A stretch of DNA of 64,000 nucleotides from Chlorops oryzae (lineage: Eukaryota > Arthropoda > Insecta > Diptera > Chloropidae): NCBI GenBank assembly GCA_020466095.1, contig CM035809.1, forward strand, positions 25,907,927 to 25,971,926, written 5' to 3'. Position 1 is the first letter of the stretch. Each line of letters opens with the position of its first letter. Shown piece by piece: positions 12,041-24,552 of this stretch. The notes beneath the pieces were generated by a model that was given only the letters and a program-made list of their open reading frames with translations, had not been told where the DNA came from and ran no database searches. The position numbers and the translations under genes are program-made.

Positions 12041-12120
12041 GGCCTCCGTGGTCGGCAGTTGGTTTAGATGCCAACTTACGATGTGAGATGCTGTAGGTTC
12101 AACTTCCAGCTCCGGCGTGG
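12041..12120 (+). other. tRNA-like (SINE head-like) sequence
   Basis: An A-box-like stretch (TGGTCGGCAGTTGG) and a B-box-like stretch (AGGTTCAACTTCC) are spaced roughly as in a tRNA gene, and the ends GGCCTCCG and the CCGGCG region can partly pair. A T-rich tract follows. This looks like the tRNA-derived head of a SINE, not a working tRNA gene. Confidence 0.4.
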
Positions 12121-12327
12121 ATGTTAGCTGTGTTCTTTTTTCTCTTTCTCTTCTCTTTATTTTCCCCTTTTTTTCGTGGTATCACAACGGGCCCATTTTT
12201 AGGCATTAACCAATCAACCAACCATGTTTTATATAAACAAGGGTTGATCAAAAAGAATTCGTTTTTTTGGTCAATAAGTAAACACCCAATCAGTCTGAAA
12301 AGTAGCAAAATATATAAAAATTCTTCT

Positions 12328-12700
12328 TCTTGCGAGTTTAACTATCCCGGTCTATCCCGGGGTCCGCAAAACGCGACCAGTTCCTCCATTTTGTTCTGTC
12401 GGTTGCATCATCCGAGGTAAGTCCTACAGCCTCTAGATCCCATTTTATTGTATCCATCCAGCGCTGTTTCGGACGCCCCCTTTTTCTGCAACCTTGGATT
12501 TCCAGTGCGTAGCCTTTCTTTGCCAAAGTCTCCTCATTTGCTCTCAGGACGTGTCCATACCAGCGTAGCCTTGCTTCTCGCATTTTTCCAATAATTGGCG
12601 CAACTCCATAGCGTCTAAGGATGTCTACGTTTGGAACATGATCAAGACGAGTGAGTCCGGATATCCAGCGAAGCATCTTTGTTTCCATAACACTAACCTT
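12328..12700 (-). mobile_element. RTE-type non-LTR retrotransposon, 3' end with RT C-terminus
   Basis: The minus strand encodes about 116 open residues matching the C-terminal end of RTE-type endonuclease/reverse transcriptases: MLRWISGLTRLD, RLRWYGHVLR, RKRGRPKQRWMDTIK and a WRNWSRFADPG tail. A short non-coding 3' end finishes in AAGAAGAAGAA. Catalytic endonuclease and RT domains are absent, so this is a 5'-truncated insertion, the normal outcome of target-primed reverse transcription. Fragments of the same or a related family occur at 1.4 kb and 44.8 kb. Confidence 0.85.
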
Positions 12701-14179
12701 TCTTTCTGATACTATATATAAAAATCCAAAGCATTATTGAACTATCTTGTTCAAGGACCCTAGCCTAGCCGTTAAAAGGTAAAAAAAAAAATAGTTCGAA
12801 AACTTACCTTCATTCTACATTCTAATTTTATTTTGTTGGTCCTCTATCCGAAATCAAAGCTGTATCGTGCCATGAATTCTTTAGAGATTGGTTTACCTCG
12901 AAAATATTAAAAATTCCAGTACATTTCCATTGATAAATAAATGGCAACCGATATTCAATTTGTAGACGGCTGACGATGGGCGACGTAACTCGATCGATCA
13001 GTTGTGACTGTATGTGTATTGGCATAAAAAAATTGATTCCAACGAATAGCGGCGCCGCCTCTTTAACACTTTCTTTTGTTCCAATAGAATGAAAAACAAT
13101 TTCGCTCAATTTTCTTTCACATCGTTCGTTTTGTTCTTTTTTTATTGATCGTTAAGTAAAATGATTTCACATTCTCGAATTTCTGTTATACATATTTCTA
13201 TGATAATTTCGATGCTTTCGATTTTTTCAAAAATTATTTTGCATATTTCTTTTTCTGCGAAGTTTCTGATGTTAGAGTTTGACTGATGGCGCCATGAGTT
13301 TTGACTTAAAGCAGTGTTAAAAAGAAGATATGTGTGTTTATTGTGTGTAGGCCATGGCCGACTATGATGTAACCAGTTTATACTGCGCAATGGACCACTT
13401 TCGCTTCTCCTCCTAAAAGTTGTGAGAATCCAATAGTTTGCATAGTAGTGTGAGAGATCATTCCCAATGTTTTCGAGGATTTGTAGTCCGATTCAATCAA
13501 TAATCGTCAATTTTTTTTTTTGGATCATCCTCTGGGTTTACCTTTTTGAAATACAAGTTATGAAAATTATGGACTTATAGAGTATAGACTTATAGATTAT
13601 AGACACAGGTGGACCATAAATAATCCAATCATTCAATTTAGCAATGGATTTATATTTATTACCTGGGGTTTCGTCGAGGACAGCAGTTGAGGTACCTTAA
13701 ATCTTTTCTAGTTCCAATTTTAACCTAGATATTCTCACTCGCGAAAATAAATCCATTTTCCGATGTAGCCCCCCTTCAAAGCATTTGATACCATTGAATT
13801 ACTTACCATATGTCCAATTGTCCTTGCGAAATTACTTTAAACATTATAATCCGATCTTTGTGTTCAAAACAGCAACTATATAGCCTAATGAAACTGTTAT
13901 ACTTCACAAAAATGATTTAAAATTTTTTTGAATTATATTTTCGACAAATTAGTTTAAAAGAAATTTAACCCCTTCACAACCGAATTCGCATTTTTCCTCA
14001 TCGACAATAATTCGATAAAGCTTCAGAAGAACTTTATCGAAAATAATTAAAATTTTCTGTAGAACCGTCGAATGTGAATGGGTTAAATATGATCCAATAT
14101 GAACAAAGAAGAAAAAAAAAAAACGTTCGTTTAGAGAGGAGTTTCATGAATATATATATATATTTTACTTGATATAATA
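12701..14179. other. TTC14 downstream region; no gene recognised
   Basis: It includes the TTC14 3' UTR at its right end; no strong AATAAA could be assigned. An open frame of about 90 codons on the minus strand near 12.83-13.11 kb has no recognisable family, start context or splice partner. Confidence 0.5.
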
Positions 14180-17100
14180 TTAAAATCGGCCCTTAAACGG
14201 CTTCTTCAGTATATCCTTATCTCTCTTTATGATCTCTGCTTTGCGTTCCTTTTGAGCTTTATTGATAATTTCATCGATTTCTTCTATGGTGGGGCCATCA
14301 TCATCGTTGGTCTTCTTGGGATTTGTTGAATTTTCTTCTTCAAATTTATCGTGCTGCCAACGCCCGTTGCCAATTGTACTCAATCCACCACCTGAAGTTC
14401 CAGCACCAGAAATTGCAGGAGCTTGATAGCCAGGTCGTTGCCAAACACGATTCCTAAAAGCCGGTTTGCGATTATTCAATGGAGATTTTGAACGATAACT
14501 GCGTCCAGGTCGTGACCGTGATCGCGAACGTGATCGTGATTGTTTTCGTGAAGTGGATTTGGAACGGCTACGGGACCGGGAGCGAGAGCGAGAACGGGAT
14601 CTCGTGCGACGGTGTCTATGACGTGAACGAGAGCGTGAGCGAGAACTCGATCGGCCACGACGTCGGTAATTCCGACGACTTGGCGATCGTGATCGCGAGC
14701 GTGATCGTGAAATGGAACGTCGGCGGCGACGATTACTGTCACGGCTCTTGCTGCGAAAACGACTGTTGCGTCGGTCGTGTTTATCACGATTCGATGGCGA
14801 ACGGGTACGTGAACGTGCAGATGATTCTGCCAATGGCGTTGCGATTCGTACCATACCAAAAATGTCGGTCTTAACTGGTCGACGGATTTGAAATGAAAGC
14901 TTTTGCGCATCAGCTGCGTTCGCGTTTGAAGAAGACTTTATTGACGATTTCCGTTCACGATTACGACTTTTATTCGATGATAATGATGATTCCACAGCAA
15001 AGGAGATCTCTTTTGTTCCGTGCATCATCGATTCTTTTGTATGCGATGGAAGTGTCATTGGTGGTGGTGGAGGTGGCGGTGAACCATCATCATCCAATAA
15101 AAAATCAGTTGGATTTCGAAGCGATTCTCCAAGTGAGTCTCGCAATCTAGCTTGACGATTTTTTATATCGGCGATTTTTTGCTCATAACTGCTTATGTCC
15201 GCGAATAGTTTGTCCTTGATATCATTACTTCCAATAGTCCTGCAATAGAAGGTTTTTTAGATTTAATGGACGGTTTTTATGGAAAATGGCATTATTAACT
15301 TGATAAGAAATGGAATTTTCATAATGAATGGCTTTTCTTTCTTTTTCAAATCAAAGACGTCGTGGGGCATCTTGTATATTTAATATCCCACAACCAGTCT
15401 GAGGAGAAAAGTTCCGATAGTACAAGTGCTTTGAACATTTTTGGCCATCTAAAGTGGAGCCCCGGTTATCGAATCCCTGGCTAATCTGGCATCCTATATA
15501 AGCCGATATGTCTATTATTCAGTAGATGTCATGGAAATCGATTCGGTATTGAAATATGTCGAAGTTTGTTCTTCAGAGTATAACATATAGAATCTTAACA
15601 TTGAATCTGTAATTGTCGGATAAAAATTTAAAAATTCCGGACTATGGGAAGTCTTAGGCAGTACTCTACAATCCGACAAATTCGATAGTTCGTCACTGTC
15701 CTGCAAAACGTATGTCAAAGTTCCGGGAGTCCACTGTATTTTGAATGCCTTATTAAATTGGCTTTGCAGTCTTGAAGAAGAACTTCAAGCCAAGAAGCTT
15801 AATTCCATTACTTGAAAGTTGAAATTTGCCGTCAACTTACTTGAATGCTTCCTGAAGATAATTATTTTGGAAGCTCGAACCAGCTAGTTGATCAGTCATT
15901 TCCGCTTTATCGATATTTTTCTTAGATTTTTTACTTTTTTTCTTCTTTTTATTTTTCTTTGCTTTTTTATGCTGTGAAGCTTCCTCCAAAAGCTTACGCA
16001 CTCGTGTTTGCATATCGTCATCTTCAAGCTGAAATTTTATTAAAAATATATGTACATCAATCAATAAATAAATAGATTCATTACTTTAATCATTAAATAG
16101 TCACGGACGCGGACACATACCCTGAAATCATTGCTCGGAGGATTATTCATTGATGTTGGTTGTGCTAGATTGTAATAAAATGGCTGATCATATTGAATTG
16201 TATCGGCGGATATTGGCCTTGGAGCAGCTGCTGCTTGCAATGAAGCTGCATGTAGAGCCATACGTTTGCTTAATGGTGACAATGATGGTTCCTTTTGGAA
16301 TTGATAAGCTAGAAAAGAGAATGAATTCCTCTAAAAAATAGTTCATTTAAAAAGCAAAAAGTGTAAATACTGCGAGCAGAGAATTCGTAGAATAGAAATA
16401 GCGTTGAAGGGGGGAGGGCACTAGAAGGTAAAATAAAAAAGCAATTAATAAATGTTTGAGGAGAAAATTATACTCACGATTGTTTGTCTCCGTATCGGAG
16501 TTGCTATCGTCGCTATCTATGGAGCTATCATCACTGGATGAACTGAGTTCAACTTTTTCAATAACCTCACGATTTCTAACATGAGGAGGTGGCGCAGATG
16601 TTGAGGGCGCTTTGTATTTTTTAAAAAGAGAATCGAAAGATTCAAATTTTTAAATATTATTTTCTTAAGCATCATATTAAGAAAAAAAACAATTTTTTTT
16701 TTTTTTTGTTTTTACCAGTTATATTAATTAAATGCTGAAGAAGTTCATTGTCGAGTAAGCCAACACCTCCGTTGTTATAGGAAGTTTGTTGATTTAATTT
16801 CTCCAGACACTCAAGCGCCTGTGCATGTTGTGGTATTATCTGCAGACAATCCATATACGCTTTTCCAGCTTCAGCGAAACGGTTTTCATCTTCTAAACTT
16901 CGTCCGAGAGCAACTAACGTTTCACCCAAATATTTTCGTGCATTCCCATGATGCACGTTGACCTTCAATGCCGATCTGAAGTCATCGACAGCCTTTTGAA
17001 ATGATCCTCGATTAGCATATAATGCTCCACGTGCAACTAAACCCTCAACATTTGATGGATCGATGGAGAGCGCTTTATTTAAACACTGGAACGCTTCCAT

Positions 17101-19614
17101 ATGCTGACCTTGTTTAAAACGTTCAATACCATCGGCAACGGATCTGTTTCAATTAGATGCAATTTCATTTAAAAAAAAAAACATTTCTCTCTATCAATTT
17201 TGTTTTCTTTGATGGAAATATTTTAATCTACAAACCGAAATGCCCATTTGCTCGCTTGTACTTTGCGTAGATTTTTTGCAAGTTCAGATTCGGCGACTGG
17301 ATGTTTCAATGAACGCATTAGAGTTAAATTCTCATTGGTGTCCAAACCGTTTATAATACTAAATAGAATATCATAATTGGGATTCATAATTTCTTTTGAC
17401 TTCATCATGATTTCCTCATATTTTTCCGCCTCACCACATTCAATCGCTTTTCTAAAATTTATTATTTTCATTATTTGCGTCATTTTATTTTAAGGGGGTC
17501 TTCTCATTGAGCAACTTTTTTTTCGACCTTTTTTTTTTTTTTTTGCATTTATTTATAGCTTGGGTAGTTGTGAATATGCCCCTAAAAGGATTTTTTGAAA
17601 TTCGAAATAGTTTGGAGGATATAGCCTTCTTTGTCGAGCAAGATCTGCGCTAAAACGAGTAATTTTTGCGTTGCTTCAAACTTTAAACGCGTTTATCTCG
17701 AAACCACGTTTTTCGAACTGGCGGCCATGATATCTCCAGTTCAACTGAACCGATTTTCATGAAACAAAGTGGAATCGACGCAGAATTGTCACCATTCTCG
17801 GGTGAACCTCGACCATAATTTTAAAAAATTTTTTACTATTTTTTTTTTACACTAAACTACAAAAAAAAAAGCCCGAAATTGAAATTTTTTTTTGAATGGC
17901 CGCCATTTTGTCAAAAAAAATCACAAAAAGAAAGCTTGAGGTTCACCCGAGAATTACATCTATACTGATTATAACCCCGTTTTTTTTTTCCATTTCGGAC
18001 GCTCCGGAGACCCGGAATCGTGGCCGCCGTGACGACACCTTTTTTTTCACCACCAACTTTGAAGTCTCATTACTTTTTGAACAGCCCACGTATCGAGGAA
18101 AAAAAATTTTTTTATTTACGTTGAACCTTTTTTAATACAATAAATAAAAAAAGTTTTCAATTATTCTTTGCGTTTTCAAATAAGAATTTTTTTTAAAAAG
18201 GTTCCAAAAAACGGGTTTTCAATGAGAAGAGCCCTTTAAGTTAACCGTTATTTTATATTTTTGGTTTTGTACTCACCTATAGTATGCCGGTAGGTCATTT
18301 TTTGTAACTAAACCGTATTTTATTTTCGGATTTTTTGGTTCACCTGACATACCCAAGTTAATGCGTTGTGTATCGGCCAATATACGCAAGACTTCACAAC
18401 AAACAAAATCGTTTGCGAAATAACCGCGAGTGGACGACTTATCCGCCTCAAGCGGCAAGGGACCGATGTCGTACGGTGCAATGAAACCCTTTTACAAGAA
18501 AGAAGGAATAATTTAAATGAACCCGAAATACAATCTTGACGAGAGCGCACACATGCCAATGGACATGATTGTGACTTCTTCATAATATATTGGAAATCTT
18601 TTTTTGCTTGCAGCAGCTCAATGGCAAATGGAATACAGCCATTATTTATTCATTCAATCGAATTGAGTCGAATTTAACTGACCCGTTCTGAAGACAAAGA
18701 AAAATTTCATTTATTCTATATGTGTATATATGACGGTTCCGTATCTTTAACTTGAAAGGGTTGGTCACAACGTCCTCCAATTGTGGCAACAGAAGTTATA
18801 AGCAAAGGAACAACAGTTCCGTAACTACAAAACGAAAGTTTACAAAGTTTATATATAGAATGTAGAGATCGCAAAACAATCGACAAGAAATCATGCGTAT
18901 AATTTGCATTCACTTTTCGTGTTCTCCACTCTAATGATGATGATCCTGTGCACTTTGAAAACACCAAATTATCAAAATCGTTGCAACGCTTTGCATTTAA
19001 TCATACCTATATATATTTGTAATTCAAATCGATTAATTCAGTGGAGAAGCACTTACCTTAATTGGCAAATGATTGAGATAACGTATAAGAGGTTCTGCGG
19101 TACAAAGGGGCTTTATTGAAATTGGACCATCTTTCACCGCTTTGACGATAACACCATACATAACATCGCCATCATTTATGCCTTCTATAATCTCAATCAA
19201 TGCTCTCGGCTTTTTACCATTCTGCTTAAATGCGAATAGTTCATATGGCGGTAACACTGCATGATATGGTCTGACTGTAAATTCAAGACATATTTTACAT
19301 TAACAACCATACGACAGTATTGCCAAGAGCAATCAACCTTTTTCCAAATGACTTTCATCAACGATTTTTGGGTATTTATACAGATCCTTGTCATACAAGT
19401 CCTCGGCTTTCTTCGCAAAGAACTGATGAAGTTTGAACCGCTTCGCTCGGTCTTGGAACGTAAAATACCGCTGTCGCGCTTGGTATATTTCATAGGACTG
19501 CTGTGGGGGAACACCCAGGTTCTGTAAATCGTTTGCACCACGTTCGATTTCCCATATCTTAACCATAGGTTGTCCATGGAAGCACAACGCTTGTTTTAGG
19601 TATTCGGCATTCAT
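14180..19614 (-). CDS. Ttc14: TTC14-like protein: S1 domain, TPR repeats, RS domain (9 coding exons)
   Basis: I assemble nine exons: 19614-19338, 19274-19057, 18488-18277, 17451-17236, 17143-16716, 16609-16478, 16308-16121, 16028-15841 and 15239-14180. Phases match at every junction, giving 972 residues against about 770 in human TTC14. Domain order is: N-terminal region ending YHAVLPPYE (about 96-104); S1 RNA-binding fold (about 125-230, with [12 protein letters not shown] and GFIAP); LPAYYR; a helical linker ending KWAFR; TPR repeats (about 309-440, [18 protein letters not shown]); an acidic serine tract ([11 protein letters not shown]); a lysine-rich segment; and a long RS domain (roughly 760-875). 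This order is that of TTC14. An S1/TPR/RS layout suggests a nuclear RNA-processing role; that is inference. The third intron holds a 742-bp TTAA element. The ATG at 19614 opens [10 protein letters not shown], like the family N-terminus. Confidence 0.9.
17494..18235. mobile_element. piggyBac-like MITE with TTAA duplication, copy 1 (TTC14 intron 3)
   Basis: It is flanked by TTAA on both sides (17490-17493 and 18236-18239). Ends are GGGGGTCTTCTCATTGA and TCAATGAGAAGAGCCCT. Copy 2 at 50.18 kb is nearly identical over its whole length. TTAA target use is typical of piggyBac-type elements. There is no transposase. It makes up about 90 % of the host intron. Confidence 0.85.
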
Positions 19615-19763
19615 CTTTCACTTTGCTTTTCAGAACCTCTCCATGTTGTAATTCATTGATTTTTAGTAGAGCTGTAGCTAACTGTGTGTTTTCGTTACTG
19701 AGTAACATTTAGTACCGAGTAGTGAAACGTTAAACATGCATGCATTTCGTTCTCAACCTACGG

Positions 19764-19771
19764 TGACGTCA
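19764..19771. promoter_or_regulatory. CRE-like palindrome TGACGTCA upstream of TTC14
   Basis: A perfect 8-bp CREB/ATF consensus (GGTGACGTCACG context) lies 150 bp upstream of the TTC14 start codon, where a promoter is expected. One such octamer can occur by chance in a window this size, but position and GC-rich context favour function. Confidence 0.4.
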
Positions 19772-21830
19772 CGACAGCACAAAAGCGGCAAATGTCAATG
19801 CAAGGAATTCGAAAAAAGTGGAGTGGAATGGACGTGTCGTAGTCTTAATACTACATTTAACCTTTTAATTATATTACAAATTTAATTTAGAATTACTTGA
19901 ACGGATCAACAAATATAATCGATAAGTCCATGTTTTCTTTTGCGATATTGCATCCCTAAATGTCGGTATAAGCAATCAGTGCTGCCATTTGTCTGCAATC
20001 ATAGCTTGGCTGATTTAAAGGTACATTGATAAATACCAATTTCTTATCGATGTGTAAACGTCTTATAGACGAATGGTCTCATGGACTGGAAAATTCTGAA
20101 AAAATGTTTCTTTGAATTTGCTTTCTGACCAGTTTAATAATAATTGTGGCTATAAAAATTATTGTGGACTTCTTGTGAAAACAGCTGCAAATGAAATAAA
20201 ACCAATGTCAATCAAAAAAAGCTTAGTAGAATTACATTTGAGCTAAGCCCTATTATAGGCGCTAACAGAATTTTATACTCATAACAGAATTCAAGTTTAC
20301 AGAAGCATTTAACATTTGCGCCTTTAGCCGTACATTTAAATACGCAATGAAGAGACGAAGATTAATTAACATGAATTACTTCGGGACATAAAATACTTGA
20401 AATAGAAATTAATAAAACATTGTTGATAATAATAATATATTTCGTTTAATGTTTAATAGAGCGTTGCCGAATAATTCTAAAGTACTTTTAATGAAATCTC
20501 TCTTTACAATGTGAGTTAACGTCTATGAACAAATCTATGTTGGCCTAAGGTAGACTTTTGAGAAATACTTGTTCTCACTAACTTTCACATCATTTAAAAA
20601 CTTGTCTGCATGATTTTTCGCTTTATACGTAAGGACTTAATAGTCTGATAATGAGATAAATTTTCAAAATTTTTTTTCATTCGAAATTTAGTCTTATTCA
20701 TGACGATGATTTAATAATACTTTGCATGAAAACATTTATTATGACCTTAAATGGAACTTCGCTTCAATGATAAATGAAAGAAATATAGAAACTTTCCTTA
20801 TCGTAATATTATGATACAAAAAACTAAGTTATAAGCGCCACTGATCATACACAAGGACATGACTTAGAGCGAAAATTCAAGTGACTATGGCCAGAATGTT
20901 GTTCGCAGCATTCAAATAAAACCTTAACATGTGGTAAACAGATTCATTTGATTTTCCAAAAATTCTTGAGAACAAGCTCATTAACGGATTCTTATTGTGA
21001 TAAAAAATATGCCTTTAAATATTTGTAAATATTGTTACACTAAAAAGAATGAAAAAAATCATTTAAATTTTTTCATAAATATGCGATAATACGGACATTA
21101 AAAAGATACTTTACAAGAAATGTTCGTTATGTTTCGCTAGTCCAAAATCCTTACTAAAAAGCTATCTTTAATGATACAATTTTACCAACATATCAAACAG
21201 CATTCGCATTTACAATCATTTAGAATTTCAAAATCTTTTTGTATGTATCAAACAGCAAATGGATAAATTTTTTTATCGCATCACAACCATACAAGAAATC
21301 AGCTGCAACAATCATTGATGAGTCCACATGTGGAATCTGTGATATGGCCATCGATATTGAATTTCCATTCTGAGCTAAAATCTTCCTTTTAATAGAGTAT
21401 TTCAACAGAAATATAGAGTGACTCAAAGACATTCAAATTAAACAACAACGATCGTCCGCATTTTACTTTGGCGAAAAGATTTCGCCGTATCAGAAGTTTT
21501 GTCCCAGGTATCATTAAACCTTTAACGAACAAAAAACGAAATGATTTCTGAACTCCTAATGGTACTTCTGTAAGCGAAATTTCAAATAAGAAGCAATCTC
21601 TAAATGAATATTTGTACATCAATAAGCGATGAAGATGAAGTAGATTCCAATAACGAATTGTCCGGATCTATTATCTATTACAAAGAGATTATCGTTTGGG
21701 CACATGAGGTATTTACCCAAGGACTAAGCGAATATCGGCGAAATCATTGTGACTTTTCCTCTCATTGGAATGATCTTCGTAATTTCAAGGAAGCTAACGG
21801 CTCGATAAATCAATTCACGCATACCATCAG
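19772..21830. other. intergenic between TTC14 and alpha-arrestin; missing N-terminal exons not found
   Basis: The upstream exons of the plus-strand alpha-arrestin should lie here if the gene is compact, but I could not recognise an arrestin N-domain in any frame. Around 21.2-21.87 kb both strands carry moderately long open stretches (for example minus-strand QIPHVDSSMIVAADFLYG and plus-strand YYKEIIVWAHEVF) of unknown origin. Confidence 0.4.
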
Positions 21831-23378
21831 CGACCGTGGAATGATGACACCAACGTTATTCCCATAACGATCATCAAACATATGCCATTACCGTATATCT
21901 GCCGATTGAATCCGACCTCAATTGAGAAACAAGTAACAAAGACGATTAGTTTATTTGGGACAAGACCCATTTCGATGCTGGCACTCTTACCCGAAGATGT
22001 TGCAGTACGTGGCGAACCATTTCGTATATGTGTTACGGTCACCAATCATAGTACGACAAATATTGAGAAATTACGTTTCACTATACTGCAATACATTTGC
22101 TATTATAGCCACATACCGTTGCGCATTCAGAAATTGGAATGCATTTCGATTGCGTGCAAGGAAACCGGTCAAGTGCATAAGAAAACCGAACGTTCGTTTG
22201 CACACGAAGTACTTATACCCGCTGATGCACAGCCAAGCGATGATCAGTACAGCGGTGTCATCAACATATCATACGAGCTACGCGTTGAGGCAATCTTTCG
22301 TGGATTCTTTAAGAATCTTGTTGCCGATTTACCTTTTAAAATGTATAGCAACGAAACAGCCAGACAATATGGAATAAATACTTTACAACGACCACCACCA
22401 CATGATCCAAGACAGCCGTCACAAGGACCAGCACAATCATCACCAACAATACCAGCAGATATGGCAGCCGTTGGTGGTAATCCCTTTGAAATGTCGAGCA
22501 CAAATAATTTGAATGGACAACATTCAGCTGGCATTGGTATGTTGCCAGTATATCCATCATTAGACTCATCGATTGGATCACCAACACACTCAACATCGCA
22601 GCATACAGCAAGTGGTGGTGAAGAATCAAGTTCCATAAATTCAACTACATCCGATTCATCGGCAGCAACATTAAGTCCAGCAATTGGCAATGGCACAAAT
22701 CTATCCTATTCATCGGGCGGATCATCACAATATAATAGCCCATCAGCGCGCGCCAGTCTTCGCAGTTCGAACGTTCCTTATATGCCCTATTCGAGTAGTC
22801 CACTGATGGTGAACTCGTATCCACCGCCGCATGTACCATCGTCGTACGCTTTGCCAGAGTCACCGCAGTATTCTCTAATGATGTCGACAGCAACTCCGCC
22901 ACCGCCAACGATTAGCAGTGCCAATGCTACGACGTCATCGAGATACACATCATATGCCATGTTCCAAAGGCGTGCGGGACCACCTGGTGCCCATGAAATG
23001 CGTAAGTTTAATGATTACTAGAGCGTGTATTTTTAAGCATTTATAAAATTGAAGCGTACTTTATGGGGCAAAAAATTTGTTCAATTTACATAAAGTTAAG
23101 ATTCAAATCGATTTTTAGCCTATTTAAGACTTTTTCAAAGCTAGGAAATCCCCTTGAAGTTCAAATTCGCTACTTATTTCCAAAATGGTGATAAGAAAAA
23201 AAATATCCCCCCCACAAAGTATGCTTCAAATTTATAAATGCTTAAAAATACACGCTCTAATGATTACAATCAAAAATTATTTAATTTAATTTTCCCTCCC
23301 AAAAAAAAAAAAAAAATAGCCCCAAGCTATGACGAGCTCTTTGGCGCTGCCTCGGCTCCACCACAAACTCCAAAATGA
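21831..23378 (+). CDS. alpha-arrestin (ARRDC family), C-terminal two exons
   Basis: Exon 21831-23001 plus exon 23320-23378 give 409 residues. The first follows a 3' splice site (CATACCATCAG) and begins RPWNDD, matching the end of an arrestin N-domain, where RPW is conserved. A complete arrestin C-domain follows (about residues 20-165; VRGEPFRICVTVTNHSTTNIE through SYELRVEAIFRGFFKNL). Next is a long serine/proline-rich tail. The last exon joins in phase to give PPSYDELFG and the stop. PPSY is a PPxY motif, the usual docking site for WW domains of NEDD4-type ubiquitin ligases that alpha-arrestins bring to membrane cargo. It is split by the intron. Start exons were not found, so the gene is partial as annotated. 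A MITE sits in the last intron. I do not assign a Drosophila orthologue. Confidence 0.8.
23019..23259. mobile_element. hAT-like MITE in the last arrestin intron
   Basis: Perfect long inverted ends (TAGAGCGTGTATTTTTAAGC and its complement at the right) are flanked by an 8-bp duplication, ATGATTAC (23011-23018 and 23260-23267). It begins 17 bp after the 5' splice site. Removing it leaves an intron of about 70 nt. Confidence 0.8.
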
Positions 23379-23985
23379 AATGTCTGCAATGGAAACGGAA
23401 GATGTTAACTTTAACCACAGTCACAATTTAAATGCAAACACATACGCATAAATATATGAAACTCACCATAAGCTTTTTTAAACGCGGCAATAGTCAACAA
23501 TTTACTTCAGCTTCTTGAACAAAAAGCGCAAGCAAAGCGAGCTAAGCACTCGAATAAAAACATATGTGAATTTATTATGTACCTATAAGTATATAAATTA
23601 TTAAATAACCATAACCCAAATTCATGTCTCTTTATAAGCAATTGCATGCACGTATGTATGTGTGTATGTATGTCTTGCATCATTAATGTGTTCAAAGCAT
23701 TTCATATAATTTCTCATGTCCTTATTTTGCAACATAAAACGAGCTGTTAAAATGATTAAGTTTAATAATCCTAAGTTTTTTTTTTTTTTTTGTTTTTTAA
23801 GGCAGGTACGCTTCTCAATTGAACGAAAACTTTACGAAGGAAATTTTTTAACGAATTTTTTTTATTATTAATTTTTGGCTCTCTTCGATCGGCAGCCCCC
23901 ATAGTATGTATATTAATTTCTAATGAAGTTTGTAAGAGATGATTAAGAGATTTATATAAGACTTATTTTTAATATTTAAATATTC
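23379..23985 (+). other. arrestin 3' UTR and downstream DNA
   Basis: Non-coding AT-rich sequence after the stop codon, with a short TATG microsatellite near 23.65 kb. No polyadenylation site can be assigned firmly. Confidence 0.4.
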
Positions 23986-24052
23986 AGCCCCTATTCTAAA
24001 TGAATACTTTCGGGAAATTTCTCTCCGCGGAAAAAGGAGCATCAATAAAGCA
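23986..24052. mobile_element. MITE family D, left-end relic
   Basis: CAGCCCCTATTCTAAATGA followed by TTTCTC, CGCGGAAAAAGGAG and ATCAATAAA matches the left part of the element at 49.08 kb. The right end is not recognisable. Confidence 0.5.
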
Positions 24053-24307
24053 TGCTGATTTAGATAAATAATTTTGATAATTTTTTGAATGAATAAATAA
24101 CATCACGGTATCATTTCTATGCGGCGCATGTATGGGCAAGACCCTGAAATGTTTCTGTTGCTTGAATTCCGATAGCGCCGGAAATTCTGAAATTGAATTT
24201 CGGCAAACATTCAACACATCCAAATATATGGAAGCAGTTCCAATCAGGTTCGCAATTGCAGCTACTGCGCTATTGTGATATTCAGGCAGTTTTTTTTTAG
24301 GTATAAG

Positions 24308-24539
24308 CATGATACAAGAAAACAAGATAGCGCCACTTGAGAGAGGAAACGTCACAAACTCAAAGTCGCGATTCGTTGTTGTTGTTTCCCATGTTAAACC
24401 GACTTTTTACTTTTTTGAATAGCATGGGAAACAACAACATTTTCTCGCTCAGTGACGTCACAAACTCAATTTTCGGCTCTCAAAGAGAGCCTCAAAATAG
24501 CGGTACTGAAGTGGCGCTATCTTGTTTTCTTGTATCATG
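24308..24539. mobile_element. hAT-type MITE family H, copy 1
   Basis: Ends CATGATACAAGAAAACAAG and its complement are flanked by an 8-bp duplication, GGTATAAG (24300-24307 and 24540-24547). A 231-bp sister copy lies in the RhoL intron. The interior contains an inverted GTTGTTGTTTCCCATG pair and a GTGACGTCAC palindrome. No coding capacity. Confidence 0.9.
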
Positions 24540-24552
24540 GGTATAAGTAAAT

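Noticed and set aside
12828..13109. 93-codon minus-strand frame as a gene
   Set aside because: No ATG start, no splice partner, no family resemblance; consistent with chance in this window.
14476..15150. Other long frames across the TTC14 RS exon on both strands
   Set aside because: Overlap the RS-encoding exon; the repetitive CGx/GAx codons keep alternative frames open. The spliced TTC14 frame has phase and family support.
17896..18135. Open frame beginning MAAILSKKI, also seen near 50.58 kb
   Set aside because: It lies inside the non-autonomous TTAA element; the two copies carry different frameshifts and there is no resemblance to a transposase.
18740..18833. Possible extra TTC14 exon ([17 protein letters not shown])
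   Set aside because: It has a fair acceptor, but including it breaks the reading phase and there is no good donor. Joining 19057 to 18488 directly is in phase and gives a normal S1 domain.
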